Shown here piece by piece: positions 42,857-51,089 of a stretch of DNA of 64,000 bases; position 1 is the stretch's first letter; the number at the start of each line of letters is the position of its first letter. The notes beneath the pieces are model-generated. The model made no database searches, was not told where the DNA came from, and saw only the letters and a list, made by a program, of their open reading frames with translations. Made by a program: the position numbers and the translations under genes. Origin of the DNA: Geotalea sp. SG265 (GTDB taxonomy: Bacteria; Desulfobacterota; Desulfuromonadia; Geobacterales; Geobacteraceae); assembly GCF_022808985.1 (NCBI RefSeq), contig NZ_JAKZFT010000019.1, positions 1-64,000 on the forward strand, in the 5' to 3' direction.

Positions 42857-43891
42857 ATGGAAAAAGTAGATATAAAAAATTTTACGCTGGCGCAACTGGA
42901 AGGCCATATCACCGGTCAGGGCAAAGAACGGTTTCGTGCTAAGCAGATCTTCAAGTGGCTCTATCAACAGAACGCCACCTCTTTTGCCCAGATGACAAAC
43001 CTTTCCAAGGAATTCCGGGCCGAGTTGGAGAGAACGGCCTGGATCAGCAACCTGGAAGCTGAGGCGGTGGAAGCCTCTGCCGACGGGACAAAGAAGTATC
43101 TCTTCCGCCTTGCTGACGGCAATGCTGTGGAGTCGGTGCTCATTCCCGACGAGGATAGAAACACCCTCTGCATTTCGAGCCAGGTAGGATGCGCCATGGG
43201 GTGCGAATTCTGCCTAACCGGCACCTTCAAGCTGACACGAAATCTAACCACTGCCGAGATTGTCAATCAGGTCTGTGCCGTCAAGCGGGAAGAGCCGGTC
43301 CGAAACATCGTATTCATGGGGATGGGGGAACCTCTGGCCAATCTTGAAAACGTAATCGGTGCCTTGCGCATTCTCACCGATCCCGACGGCTTTCAATTCT
43401 CGACCCGCAAGGTGACGGTGTCCACGTCGGGGCTTGTGCCCGAAATGGCGGCGCTGGGGGCGGCAGTGACTGTAAACCTGGCCGTTTCCCTCAATGCAAC
43501 CACCGACGAGGTCCGAGACCGGATCATGCCCGTCAATCGTCGCTACCCGCTTAAAGAGCTTATCGCCGCCTGCAAGGCGTTTCCACTCCCTTCGCGGCGC
43601 TGGATAACGGTCGAGTATGTGTTGATCAGAGGGGTTAATGATTCCCTGGATGACGCAAAACGGCTGGTGAGATTGATCAGCACCTTTCCTTCCAAGGTGA
43701 ATCTGATCCCTTTCAATGAGCACGAAGGGTGCAGCCTCGCAACCCCGACCCAGGAATCGATCGATCGCTTCCACAAGTACCTTCTTGATAAGCATGTTAC
43801 CGTCATCACCCGCTCAAGCCGGGGGAGCGATATCTCGGCGGCATGCGGGCAGTTGAAAGGGCGGCTGGACAAGGCGGCAGAAGCACGATAA
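42857..43891 (+). CDS. rlmN: Dual-specificity 23S rRNA/tRNA adenine-C2 methyltransferase RlmN
   Basis: A 344-residue radical-SAM enzyme that methylates A2503 of 23S rRNA and A37 of some tRNAs. The CxxxCxxC cluster motif is CAMGCEFC, the SAM-binding FMGMGEPL block is present, and the C-terminal catalytic cysteine is in SAACGQL. The start codon follows the ndk terminator by a few bases, and I see no Shine-Dalgarno sequence in front of it, so expression probably depends on read-through or a leaderless-type start. It precedes mtnP by 38 bases. Confidence 0.94.
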   Translation: MEKVDIKNFTLAQLEGHITGQGKERFRAKQIFKWLYQQNATSFAQMTNLSKEFRAELERTAWISNLEAEAVEASADGTKKYLFRLADGNAVESVLIPDEDRNTLCISSQVGCAMGCEFCLTGTFKLTRNLTTAEIVNQVCAVKREEPVRNIVFMGMGEPLANLENVIGALRILTDPDGFQFSTRKVTVSTSGLVPEMAALGAAVTVNLAVSLNATTDEVRDRIMPVNRRYPLKELIAACKAFPLPSRRWITVEYVLIRGVNDSLDDAKRLVRLISTFPSKVNLIPFNEHEGCSLATPTQESIDRFHKYLLDKHVTVITRSSRGSDISAACGQLKGRLDKAAEAR

Positions 43892-43929
43892 CAGTCGATA
43901 CGGCAGCAATACAATCAGGAGGCAGTATA

Positions 43930-44793
43930 ATGAGCGAACAGGTAATTGGTATCATCGGCGGCAGCGGTCTCTATGAGCTGGATGGACTGGCCGATCTGCA
44001 GAACATCTCCATGACCACCCCTTTTGGTGATCCTTCAGACGATTTTATCACCGGCACCCTCGATGGGGTGCGTATGGTCTTCCTGCCGCGCCACGGTAGG
44101 GGACACCGTCTCCTGCCCTCTGAGATCAACTTTCGCGCCAATATCTACGGAATGAAAAAACTGGGGGTGACACACCTCGTATCCGTTTCGGCGGTGGGGA
44201 GTATGAAGGAAGAGATTGTGCCCGGCCACATCGTAATACCCGACCAGTTCATTGACCGCACCAATGCGAGCCGTATCAATACCTTTTTCGGCAACGGCGT
44301 TGTTGCACATGCCCAGTTCGCCGACCCGGTCTGTGCCGAGCTTTCGGCCAATCTCTATGCTGCAGCCGAGGCTGTCGGGGCGACTGTGCATCGGGGCGGG
44401 ACCTACATCTGCATGGAAGGACCCGCTTTTTCCACCCGCGCCGAGTCCCTCATGTACCGTTCCTTTGGTGCTTCGGTTATCGGCATGACCAATGTTCCCG
44501 AAGCCAAACTGGCCAGGGAGGCGGAAATCTGCTACGGAGTTATTGCTCTGGCAACCGATTACGACTGCTGGCACGAGTCCCATGAAGATGTATCCATCGA
44601 TGCCATACTGGAAATCGTTCGAAAAAATGTTACCATGGCAAAGGCCATCATCAAAAATGCCGCCGGCCGCATTGGCGCCGAAAGAACATGCCACTGCTCT
44701 TCGGCCATGCAGTATGCGGTCATCACCGACAGAGCCGTCATTCCTCAGCAGACCAGGGAGAATTTGGACATCATTATCGGAAAATATCTCTAG
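43930..44793 (+). CDS. mtnP: S-methyl-5'-thioadenosine or -inosine phosphorylase
   Basis: A 287-residue purine phosphorylase of the MTAP branch: IGIIGGSGLY at the start, FLPRHGRGH, SVSAVGSM, CMEGPAFSTRAES and IGMTNVPEAKLARE, then the substrate-pocket DYDCWH. It cleaves methylthioadenosine to adenine and methylthioribose-1-phosphate for methionine salvage; MTAP and MTIP are hard to tell apart by eye. AGGAGG precedes the ATG by six bases. Confidence 0.9.
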   Translation: MSEQVIGIIGGSGLYELDGLADLQNISMTTPFGDPSDDFITGTLDGVRMVFLPRHGRGHRLLPSEINFRANIYGMKKLGVTHLVSVSAVGSMKEEIVPGHIVIPDQFIDRTNASRINTFFGNGVVAHAQFADPVCAELSANLYAAAEAVGATVHRGGTYICMEGPAFSTRAESLMYRSFGASVIGMTNVPEAKLAREAEICYGVIALATDYDCWHESHEDVSIDAILEIVRKNVTMAKAIIKNAAGRIGAERTCHCSSAMQYAVITDRAVIPQQTRENLDIIIGKYL

Positions 44794-44815
44794 CGGGCGC
44801 TGGAAGGAGTTGGAC

Positions 44816-45190
44816 ATGGGAATCAGAGGATCGAAAATAGCTTTCTGGGCCACCGGGATACTATTGCTGCTGATTGGTTGTTTCTTCGTCTATACATGGT
44901 TTGCCCTGACCTGGAGTTATTCGAACGGAGAGCGTGCGGGATATGTGCAGAAATTCTCCCGCAAAGGGTGGTTATGCAAGACCTGGGAAGGGGAATTGTC
45001 CATGGTTCCGGTCCCAGGCGCAGTGCCGGAAAAATTCCTCTTCAGCGTGCGGGATGACGCCGTGGCACAAAAGATCACCGGCTCCATGGGGAAAAGGGTA
45101 TCTCTTCTCTATGAGCAGCATAAGGGGATACCAACCAGCTGTTTCGGCGAGTCCGAGTACTTTGTTACCAACATCAAGACTACTGAATAA
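44816..45190 (+). CDS. Conserved hypothetical membrane-anchored protein
   Basis: A 124-residue product with one hydrophobic helix (about 8-30) followed by a soluble domain of about 90 residues with two conserved-looking cysteines (near 55 and 110). The topology suggests an N-terminal anchor with the domain in the periplasm. I do not know the family. GAAGGAG precedes the ATG at 44816 by six bases, 22 bases after mtnP, so it probably shares that transcript, which ends at the next terminator. Confidence 0.65.
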   Translation: MGIRGSKIAFWATGILLLLIGCFFVYTWFALTWSYSNGERAGYVQKFSRKGWLCKTWEGELSMVPVPGAVPEKFLFSVRDDAVAQKITGSMGKRVSLLYEQHKGIPTSCFGESEYFVTNIKTTE

Positions 45191-45213
45191 TCTTTGCTTT
45201 ACCGCAATTTCTC

Positions 45214-45248
45214 ATGGCTGTCCGGGTACGGACAGCCATTTTTTTTGA
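45214..45248 (+). terminator. Terminator of the rlmN-mtnP unit
   Basis: ATGGCTGTCC and GGACAGCCAT form a perfect ten-base stem around GGGTAC, followed by eight T residues. Confidence 0.92.
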
Positions 45249-45272
45249 TTCATCTGGAATTCTGTTAAGCAA

Positions 45273-45442
45273 AAGGCAGTCGCGACCTCGTCCGTTCGCT
45301 CTGTCGCCACAGCTGCGACCTTGCGGTGTCGCCCGTCTAATGGTGCACGCTGCTTGAATGAAATGGTTGCCTCCGTTCGACTTGCGGCGGTGTCCGCTCA
45401 CCGCTGTAGCTCGTTGCTCTCTACCGACGCCACGACTGCCTT
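45273..45442. repeat. Non-coding element bounded by ten-base inverted repeats
   Basis: The gap 45191-45561 has no gene. AAGGCAGTCG (45273-45282) and CGACTGCCTT (45433-45442) enclose 150 bases with internal near-repeats such as CCGTTCG (two copies) and GCGACCTTGCGGTGTCGC against TCGACTTGCGGCGGTGTCCGC. It could be a MITE-like or REP-like element, or a structured RNA with a closing helix. No open frame in it looks like a protein. Confidence 0.4.
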
Positions 45443-45561
45443 CCCCGGAAATGTCAGAAGGACCTTTTTTATCCAGCCTCTTGGACGTCCCCCGTTTGCG
45501 TATGGCTGCAGGGTTGATAGAATATTTTAATATGACGGCTATTTCCCAAAAGGGGGAGTGT

Positions 45562-46050
45562 ATGAACCTGGAGATGCATGCCGTAAAAATCGATGTCCCC
45601 GATGGTTGCAATTTTATCCTTGGCCAGACCCATTTTGTTAAAACAGTGGAAGATCTCTACGAGATAATGGTTGCCACCGTACCGAAGGCACGTTTCGGCA
45701 TAGCTTTCACCGAGGCGTCGGGACAATGTCTGATCCGTACCGAAGGAAATGACGATGAGCTCATTGCCAGTTGTGTCATCAGTATGCAGGCCATAGGGGC
45801 CGGCCATGTTTTCTGTATCATCATGCGTGAGGCTTTCCCAATAAGTGTCCTCAATCCCATCAAGAACTGTCCCGAGGTGTGCCAGATCTATTGTGCTACT
45901 GCCAATCCGCTGCAGGTCATTGTCGCATCCACGGACAAGGGTTGGGGGGTCGTTGGCGTCATTGATGGATTCCCGCCGAAGGGAGTTGAGACCGAAAGTG
46001 ACCGCAACGAGCGGCGGGCGTTGCTGCGAAAGCTGGGCTACAAGCGTTGA
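45562..46050 (+). CDS. Adenosine-specific kinase (DUF355 family)
   Basis: A 162-residue protein of the COG1839/DUF355 family, recognisable by FGIAFTEASGQCLIR, the GAGHVFCIIM block and the C-terminal IDGFPPKGVETE stretch. An archaeal member was characterised as an adenosine-specific kinase; the bacterial role, probably in purine salvage, is inferred. GGGGGAG precedes the ATG by five bases. Confidence 0.8.
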   Translation: MNLEMHAVKIDVPDGCNFILGQTHFVKTVEDLYEIMVATVPKARFGIAFTEASGQCLIRTEGNDDELIASCVISMQAIGAGHVFCIIMREAFPISVLNPIKNCPEVCQIYCATANPLQVIVASTDKGWGVVGVIDGFPPKGVETESDRNERRALLRKLGYKR

Positions 46051-46073
46051 GGATACATGGCTGGAGGTCATCT

Positions 46074-46727
46074 ATGAAAATGCATGACTCCATGGCAGCG
46101 CTTCGTGAAAGGATGATCCGGGAGCACTTGGCAGCCAGAGACATCCGTGACCAGGCGGTTCTCGATGCCATGGCTCAGGTGCCCCGCGAGGCTTTCGTTC
46201 CTGAGGAGGAGCGGTACCTTGCTTATGAGGATTACCCACTGCCCATCGGTCATGGGCAAACCATCTCCCAGCCCTATATCGTCGCGTACATGACGGAGGC
46301 ACTGGAACCCACCGCGGCCGACACCGTTCTGGAGATCGGCACCGGTTCGGGCTATGCTGCTGCAATCCTGAGCAGAATCGTCAGGCAAGTGTACACGGTG
46401 GAGCGGATTGCCGAGCTGGCGGCAGCCGCCCGCCAACGATTGGTGCAGTTGGGTTATGACAATATCGAGGTTCTGGCAGGAGATGGATCACTGGGTTGGC
46501 CGGAGTACGCCCCCTATGATGCCATCGTTGTCACGGCCGGTGCTCCGGAGCTGCCGAAAGCCCTTCTTCATCAGCTGACGGTTGGCGGCCGGCTGGTGAT
46601 ACCGGTCGGTCCGACCCAGACACTGCAGATGCTCATGAGAGCCAGACGGATAAGCGAATCTGAATTCAAAAGGGAAGAGCTGTGCGCTGTGAGGTTCGTC
46701 CCCCTCTTCGGCGCCGAAGGGTGGTAA
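46074..46727 (+). CDS. pcm: Protein-L-isoaspartate O-methyltransferase
   Basis: A 217-residue PCMT that uses SAM to repair isoaspartyl residues in aged proteins. The N-terminal LRERMIREHL and RDQAVLDAMAQVPREAFVP, the HGQTISQP active-site stretch, SAM motif VLEIGTGSGYAAA and GDGSLG are all present. GGAGG precedes the ATG by six bases, and it follows the adenosine kinase gene by 23 bases on the same strand. Confidence 0.95.
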   Translation: MKMHDSMAALRERMIREHLAARDIRDQAVLDAMAQVPREAFVPEEERYLAYEDYPLPIGHGQTISQPYIVAYMTEALEPTAADTVLEIGTGSGYAAAILSRIVRQVYTVERIAELAAAARQRLVQLGYDNIEVLAGDGSLGWPEYAPYDAIVVTAGAPELPKALLHQLTVGGRLVIPVGPTQTLQMLMRARRISESEFKREELCAVRFVPLFGAEGW

Positions 46728-46748
46728 AGAAATTTGCACCTAAAAAAA

Positions 46749-46778
46749 GAACCCCGGCCGTTTGGCCGAGGTTCCTGG
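46749..46778 (-). terminator. Terminator of the 6S RNA gene
   Basis: On the minus strand GAACCTCGGCC and GGCCGGGGTTC form an eleven-base stem (one UG pair) around AAAC, followed by seven T residues. On the plus strand the UG pair becomes a CA mismatch and no T run follows, so the terminator serves the minus strand only. Confidence 0.88.
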
Positions 46779-46779
46779 G

Positions 46780-46962
46780 AGCAGCTCCCGAATACCGCAT
46801 AAATTTTGAATTCTCTGCCCTTTGTGTCCAGCATTTCCCCGGAAAACGCTTCAGGCTTCCTTCTCCAGAGGAGGGCTTGCGCACCACGTCTGTAACCGGA
46901 GAAAATCATCATGTTAAATATCGACAGGTTCCTCAAAATGTTCTGCGCATATCCGAGAGCTT
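46780..46962 (-). ncRNA. ssrS: 6S RNA
   Basis: Read on the minus strand, the closing helix pairs GCTCTCGGATATGCGCA at the 5' end with TGCGGTATTCGGGAGC at the 3' end, CCTGTCGATATTT matches the E. coli 6S block CCTGAGCCGATATTT, and the apical GGTGCGCAAGCC with GGAAGCCTGAAG corresponds to GGTGAGCATGCTC with GAAGCCTTAAA. 6S RNA imitates an open promoter and holds sigma-70 RNA polymerase in stationary phase. TATAAT on the minus strand (46969-46974) sits seven bases before the proposed 5' end, and a terminator follows. Ends are approximate. Confidence 0.85.
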
Positions 46963-46968
46963 CTATTA

Positions 46969-46974
46969 ATTATA
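46969..46974 (-). promoter_or_regulatory. -10 element of the 6S RNA promoter
   Basis: Perfect TATAAT on the minus strand, within AT-rich DNA. The -35 position, 17 bases upstream, reads TTTTTA and is weak. Confidence 0.6.
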
Positions 46975-47027
46975 TTTTATCTTTAGGGTGCTAAAAAATC
47001 AAGGAATTTTCTTTTCAGGAGGGATGC

Positions 47028-47056
47028 TTGACATCCGTAGTCAGGCAATGCACTAT
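47028..47056 (+). promoter_or_regulatory. Candidate promoter of the pseudouridine synthase gene
   Basis: TTGACA (47028-47033) with a 17-base spacer to CACTAT (47051-47056), 36 bases before the start codon. The -10 match is poor. Confidence 0.35.
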
Positions 47057-47091
47057 TACATATTTACGATCGAGATTCGGGGTGGTTTTCA

Positions 47092-47982
47092 ATGCTGGAG
47101 TACAAAATTTCCGAAGCGGACCACTGCCGCCAGTTGCAGGGCTTTCTCAATGTCATCTTGCCTGCCGCTACACCTTCCTATGTGCGCAAACTGGTGACAT
47201 CAGGGCATGCTCAGGTCAATGGCCATCCGGCTGCCAGTTCAAAGATCCTGCGCCTCGATGATGTGGTTGCCCTCAAGGAGAGCGGCAAGACGAAGGCCTT
47301 GCTTGGCCCGGCTCGGCCCGTACTGGAAATCCTCTTTGAGGATAGCTGGATTGTCGTATTCAACAAGCCTCAGGGACTTCCCATGCACCGGGCCGCCGAG
47401 GTTTATGACCGGAACCTGGTGGAGCAGGGTTCCTGCTTTTTAAACCGGCGGGATGGTGGCAACGGCAAGCTTAGACCGGTGAATAGACTGGACAGGGGCA
47501 CTTCGGGTGCGGTGATTCTTGCGAAAAGCTCCACGGCTGCCGGCATGTTTGGACGGAAGCTGAAAGAAGAGGGGCTGGACAAGCTTTATCTAGCCGTTGT
47601 AGACGGCAATCTGCAGGGTGAAGGAGCCATTACCGTGCCTCTGGAGGGCAAGGAAGCTGAAACCCGCTATAAAGTCATATTCAATGGCTCCCGTCAGTCC
47701 CTGCTTGCCGTCTATCCCATTACCGGTCGCATGCATCAGATTCGCCTACATTGCAAAGCCATCGGACATCCCGTCTGCGGCGACCGCCGCTATGGCGGAT
47801 TGACATGCAGCGGCCTTGAAGGGCATGCCCTCCATTCCTTCAGGACATCCTTTTCCCATCCTGCCACAGGGGAAGCGATCACCATATTTGCGCCGCTTCC
47901 CGAAGGTTTTCTCCGGGTTCTGAAGGGCATTGCGAGAGATGATTACTGTTCCGTACTCCAAACACTGTCAAGCCTTCCGTGA
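47092..47982 (+). CDS. RluA-family pseudouridine synthase
   Basis: A 296-residue enzyme turning uridine to pseudouridine in rRNA or tRNA. An S4-like RNA-binding region (about 12-70) precedes the catalytic domain with NKPQGLPMH and the catalytic Asp in PVNRLDRGTSG, where most relatives have HRLD, then the YPITGRMHQIRLH motif. The family covers RluA, RluC, RluD and TruC; the RNA target is not clear from the sequence. It is downstream of a candidate promoter at 47028-47056. Confidence 0.86.
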   Translation: MLEYKISEADHCRQLQGFLNVILPAATPSYVRKLVTSGHAQVNGHPAASSKILRLDDVVALKESGKTKALLGPARPVLEILFEDSWIVVFNKPQGLPMHRAAEVYDRNLVEQGSCFLNRRDGGNGKLRPVNRLDRGTSGAVILAKSSTAAGMFGRKLKEEGLDKLYLAVVDGNLQGEGAITVPLEGKEAETRYKVIFNGSRQSLLAVYPITGRMHQIRLHCKAIGHPVCGDRRYGGLTCSGLEGHALHSFRTSFSHPATGEAITIFAPLPEGFLRVLKGIARDDYCSVLQTLSSLP

Positions 47983-48070
47983 GCGGAAAAGCCCTGTCTC
48001 CCCTTTATCTGTTGACTTAATCTGAGCTTTACACTAATTTCCATTAAAATATTCATTGAGAGGTTCCTGC

Positions 48071-49282
48071 ATGAGTACGAATGATGAAAAAAACGAACAG
48101 GAATCGGCAGAAGAGAGTTTTGCCGATCTTTTTGAAAAAAGCTTTTCCGCACAGGCCCGCCTGGAGCCGGGGCAGAAGATAGATGCAACGGTCCTGAAAA
48201 TCAGCGGCGACTGGATATTTCTCGACACTGGCAGAAAGGGTGAGGGGGTCCTTGAGAAAAAGGAACTTCTAACCCCTGACGGCGAACTTCCCTTTAAAGA
48301 AGGGGACACCATTACCGCTTGGTTTTTGGGAATAGTGAACAACGAATTGCGCTTCACGACAAAGATGGGCAGTGGTGCGGCGGGAAAATCGCAACTGGAA
48401 GAAGCCTGGAAGAATGGGATTCCTGTGGAAGGGCATGTGGAAAAAGAGGTCAAGGGGGGATTCGAGGTCAAGGTAGGCGGCAGCGTGCGCGCTTTCTGTC
48501 CCTATTCCCAGATTTCCCTGCGCAGGCTGGAAAATGCAGCCGACGTCGTCGGCCGGCACCTGTCCTTCAGAATAACCGAATATGGAGAGAACGGCCGCAA
48601 TATCGTCCTGTCTCACCGTTCGATCCTGGAGGAGGAGGCGGCCAAACAGAAGGAAGCGCAGAAAGAAACACTCAAGGAAGGAATGACGGTGAGAGGTACC
48701 GTCACCTCCATTCGTGACTTCGGCGCGTTCATTGCCGTCGGCAGTATCGAAGGGCTGCTGCCCATCTCGGAACTGGGCTGGACCAGGGTGAAGAATGTCA
48801 GCGAGGTGCTTTCGGTCGGCCAGGACGTGGAGGTGGTGGTAAAGCAGATCGATTGGGACCACGACCGCATATCCTTCAGCCTTAAGGACACCCTTGCCGA
48901 CCCATGGGATGCCGTTGCCGCCCGATTCCCCGAAGGTTCATTCCACCGGGGGCAGGTGGCGCGCCTGGCCCAGTTCGGTGCTTTCATCACGCTTGATGCG
49001 GGAATCGACGGGCTCATTCATATCTCCAGGCTCGGCGCCGGCAAGCGGATCAACCATCCTCGGGAGGTACTGAAGGAAGGGGATACGGTCGAGGTCAAGG
49101 TGGAGAGTGTCGACAGGGAAAGCAGGCGGTTGTCCCTATCCTTGGCCGAAGTAAGCCGGGCCGCCGAGGAAGAGGAGCGAACCCTGGAAGCCTTCCGCCG
49201 GACTTCAGCAGAAGGTGCGTCGAAAACCATGGGCACTCTGGGGGATCTGCTCAAGGCAAAGCTGGAAAAGGTAAAAAAATAG
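48071..49282 (+). CDS. S1-domain RNA-binding protein
   Basis: A 403-residue protein with four S1-type beta-barrels (about 35-105, 120-190, 205-275, 295-365), shorter than ribosomal protein S1 (six repeats). The third and fourth repeats are the most typical (RDFGAFIAVGSIEGLLPISE and AQFGAFITLDAGIDGLIHIS). Such proteins bind mRNA or act as accessory ribosome factors. GAGAGG precedes the ATG at 48071 by seven bases. The PfkB kinase gene follows after 22 bases. Confidence 0.85.
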   Translation: MSTNDEKNEQESAEESFADLFEKSFSAQARLEPGQKIDATVLKISGDWIFLDTGRKGEGVLEKKELLTPDGELPFKEGDTITAWFLGIVNNELRFTTKMGSGAAGKSQLEEAWKNGIPVEGHVEKEVKGGFEVKVGGSVRAFCPYSQISLRRLENAADVVGRHLSFRITEYGENGRNIVLSHRSILEEEAAKQKEAQKETLKEGMTVRGTVTSIRDFGAFIAVGSIEGLLPISELGWTRVKNVSEVLSVGQDVEVVVKQIDWDHDRISFSLKDTLADPWDAVAARFPEGSFHRGQVARLAQFGAFITLDAGIDGLIHISRLGAGKRINHPREVLKEGDTVEVKVESVDRESRRLSLSLAEVSRAAEEEERTLEAFRRTSAEGASKTMGTLGDLLKAKLEKVKK

Positions 49283-49304
49283 ACTTGATTCAGGAGAACC
49301 TTAA

Positions 49305-50222
49305 ATGGGCATTCTGGTTGTTGGTTCTGTGGCATTCGATTCGGTTGAGACTCCATTCGGTAAAATGGAGGGAGTTCTCGGCGGATCAGCGACTTATTTT
49401 TCCACCGCGGCAAGCTTCTTTACCGACGTGAGTCTGGTGGCGGTCGTCGGTGAAGACTTTCCCGATGAAGACATTAACTTCCTGAAATCGAGGAATATCG
49501 ATCTGACTGGGCTGTCACGGGTAAGCGGCAAGACCTTCCACTGGAAGGGGAAGTACGGCTATGATCTCAATGAGGCACAGACCCTCGAAACCCATCTCAA
49601 CGTTTTTGAAAGGTTCAAGCCGGTCATTCCTGCCGCATCTGCCGGTGCAGAGTACCTTTTCCTGGCCAATATCGACCCGGAACTGCAGATGGAAGTCCTG
49701 AACCAGATGCGGAAACCCCGGATCATTGCCTGCGATACCATGAACTTCTGGATTTCGTCGAAACCGGACGCATTGAAAAAGGTCATCGAACGGGTGGATA
49801 TACTGATCATCAATGAAGGTGAGGCGCGACAATTCACCGGGGAATCCAATCTGGTCAAAGCTGCGAAGAAGATTCTTGCCATGGGCGCCAAAAAGCTCAT
49901 CATCAAACGGGGCGAATACGGAGTGCTGATGTTCACCGATGCCACGATCTTTGCCGCACCGGCCTATCCCCTTGAAGAGGTTTTCGATCCGACCGGCGCC
50001 GGCGATACCTTTGCCGGCGGTTTCATGGGGTATCTGGCCAATACTGGGGACACTTCCGATGAGGGAATCCGCCAGGCAATCATTTTCGGCAGCGTCATGG
50101 CCTCGTTCAACGTGGAGGACTTCAGTCTCAATCGATTGAAGCGGCTTGACTACACGGAAATAGAAACGAGATACCGCAACTTCAAAAAAATGACTCATTT
50201 CGAGGGGCTGAGCAGCCGATGA
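49305..50222 (+). CDS. PfkB-family sugar or nucleoside kinase
   Basis: A 305-residue ribokinase-like protein. It has GGSATYFS near the N-terminus and the PfkB signature FDPTGAGDTFAGGF with the catalytic Asp. The family phosphorylates ribose, adenosine, fructose-6-phosphate and others; the short sequence and missing dimer lid make adenosine/nucleoside or a cyclic sugar plausible, but the substrate is unknown. Its link with the S1 protein upstream is positional only. Confidence 0.87.
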   Translation: MGILVVGSVAFDSVETPFGKMEGVLGGSATYFSTAASFFTDVSLVAVVGEDFPDEDINFLKSRNIDLTGLSRVSGKTFHWKGKYGYDLNEAQTLETHLNVFERFKPVIPAASAGAEYLFLANIDPELQMEVLNQMRKPRIIACDTMNFWISSKPDALKKVIERVDILIINEGEARQFTGESNLVKAAKKILAMGAKKLIIKRGEYGVLMFTDATIFAAPAYPLEEVFDPTGAGDTFAGGFMGYLANTGDTSDEGIRQAIIFGSVMASFNVEDFSLNRLKRLDYTEIETRYRNFKKMTHFEGLSSR

Positions 50223-50250
50223 GAGGGGGTATGTGCACGTTCCCCCTTGA

Positions 50251-50279
50251 TTGACAATGGTGGGTAAATCTGTTAGCCT
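50251..50279 (+). promoter_or_regulatory. Candidate promoter of the TPR lipoprotein gene
   Basis: TTGACA (50251-50256) and TAGCCT (50274-50279) are 17 bases apart; the -35 is perfect, the -10 poor. An AGGGGG/CCCCCT hairpin lies just upstream. Confidence 0.35.
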
Positions 50280-50335
50280 CCCAGAGGCTGAGTCAGCTTT
50301 AATTGCCGTATGCCAATGCGGCCGATGAAGGATCT

Positions 50336-51082
50336 ATGAAGCATCTTTTGTTAACGATTTCCGCCGTGGCGGCTATTCTGCTTGCAGGATGCGCCATGAG
50401 CGAGGAGGCACGGAAACGGTCCTCCTATCATTACCAGATGGGATTGTCCTATCTGGGCGAGAACAACTTCACCAGCGCCCTGGTGGAGTTTTCCGAGGCA
50501 GAAAAGCTGGATTCCCGGAATCCGGAGCTCCTCAACTATCTGGGCATGGTCTACTATCGCAAGAACAGATATGACCTGGCCGAGCAAAAATACCTGAAGG
50601 CCCTGAAAATCAGCCCAGTCTATTCGGAGACGCGGAACAACCTGGCGGTAAACTATCTGGAAATGAAGCGTTGGGACGATGCCATCGCACAGCTGAAGCT
50701 GGTCGCCGAGGATATCTTCTATCAGAACCAGGATACCGCTGCCGTCAATCTCGGGCTTGCCTATTTCGGCAAGGGGGACTATCAGAAAGCACTTGCCGTT
50801 TATCGTTCCGCCGTTACCACCTATCCCAGGGACCCGCGGGTGCGGCTGAATCTCGGCCGGGTCTACTTCGCTCTGGACAAGGTCGAATGGGCAGTGGCCG
50901 AATATAAGAAGGCGCTTGAATTGAACAGCAATTATGCCAATGCCCATTATAACCTGGCCTTGGCTTATATGAAGATCAAAGAAAACAAATCTGCAGTCGC
51001 GGCATTCAGAGAAGTTATCCGCATTGCCCCCGATTCGGAGATAGGGCAATTCGCACGGGAATATGTGGATATGCTGAAGTGA
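50336..51082 (+). CDS. TPR-repeat lipoprotein, PilF/PilW-like
   Basis: A 248-residue lipoprotein: signal with lipobox LLAGC (Cys18), then five to six tetratricopeptide repeats (about 30-235) with the pattern NLGxxYxxxxxYDxAxxxYxxALxxxP. The size and layout match the PilF/PilW pilotin that helps assemble the type IV pilus secretin, and a GspE/PilB-like ATPase lies at the other end of the window, though distant. AAGGATCT precedes the start. The RodZ-like gene follows after seven bases. Confidence 0.85.
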   Translation: MKHLLLTISAVAAILLAGCAMSEEARKRSSYHYQMGLSYLGENNFTSALVEFSEAEKLDSRNPELLNYLGMVYYRKNRYDLAEQKYLKALKISPVYSETRNNLAVNYLEMKRWDDAIAQLKLVAEDIFYQNQDTAAVNLGLAYFGKGDYQKALAVYRSAVTTYPRDPRVRLNLGRVYFALDKVEWAVAEYKKALELNSNYANAHYNLALAYMKIKENKSAVAAFREVIRIAPDSEIGQFAREYVDMLK

Positions 51083-51089
51083 GGGACCA

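Noticed and set aside
45180-45611. A 143-codon minus-strand frame across the inverted-repeat element
   Set aside because: It runs through a terminator and the start of the adenosine kinase gene and has no protein-like features.
46988-47261. Two short plus-strand frames ahead of the pseudouridine synthase gene
   Set aside because: They lie in other frames of the promoter and the start of the real gene and show no codon bias.
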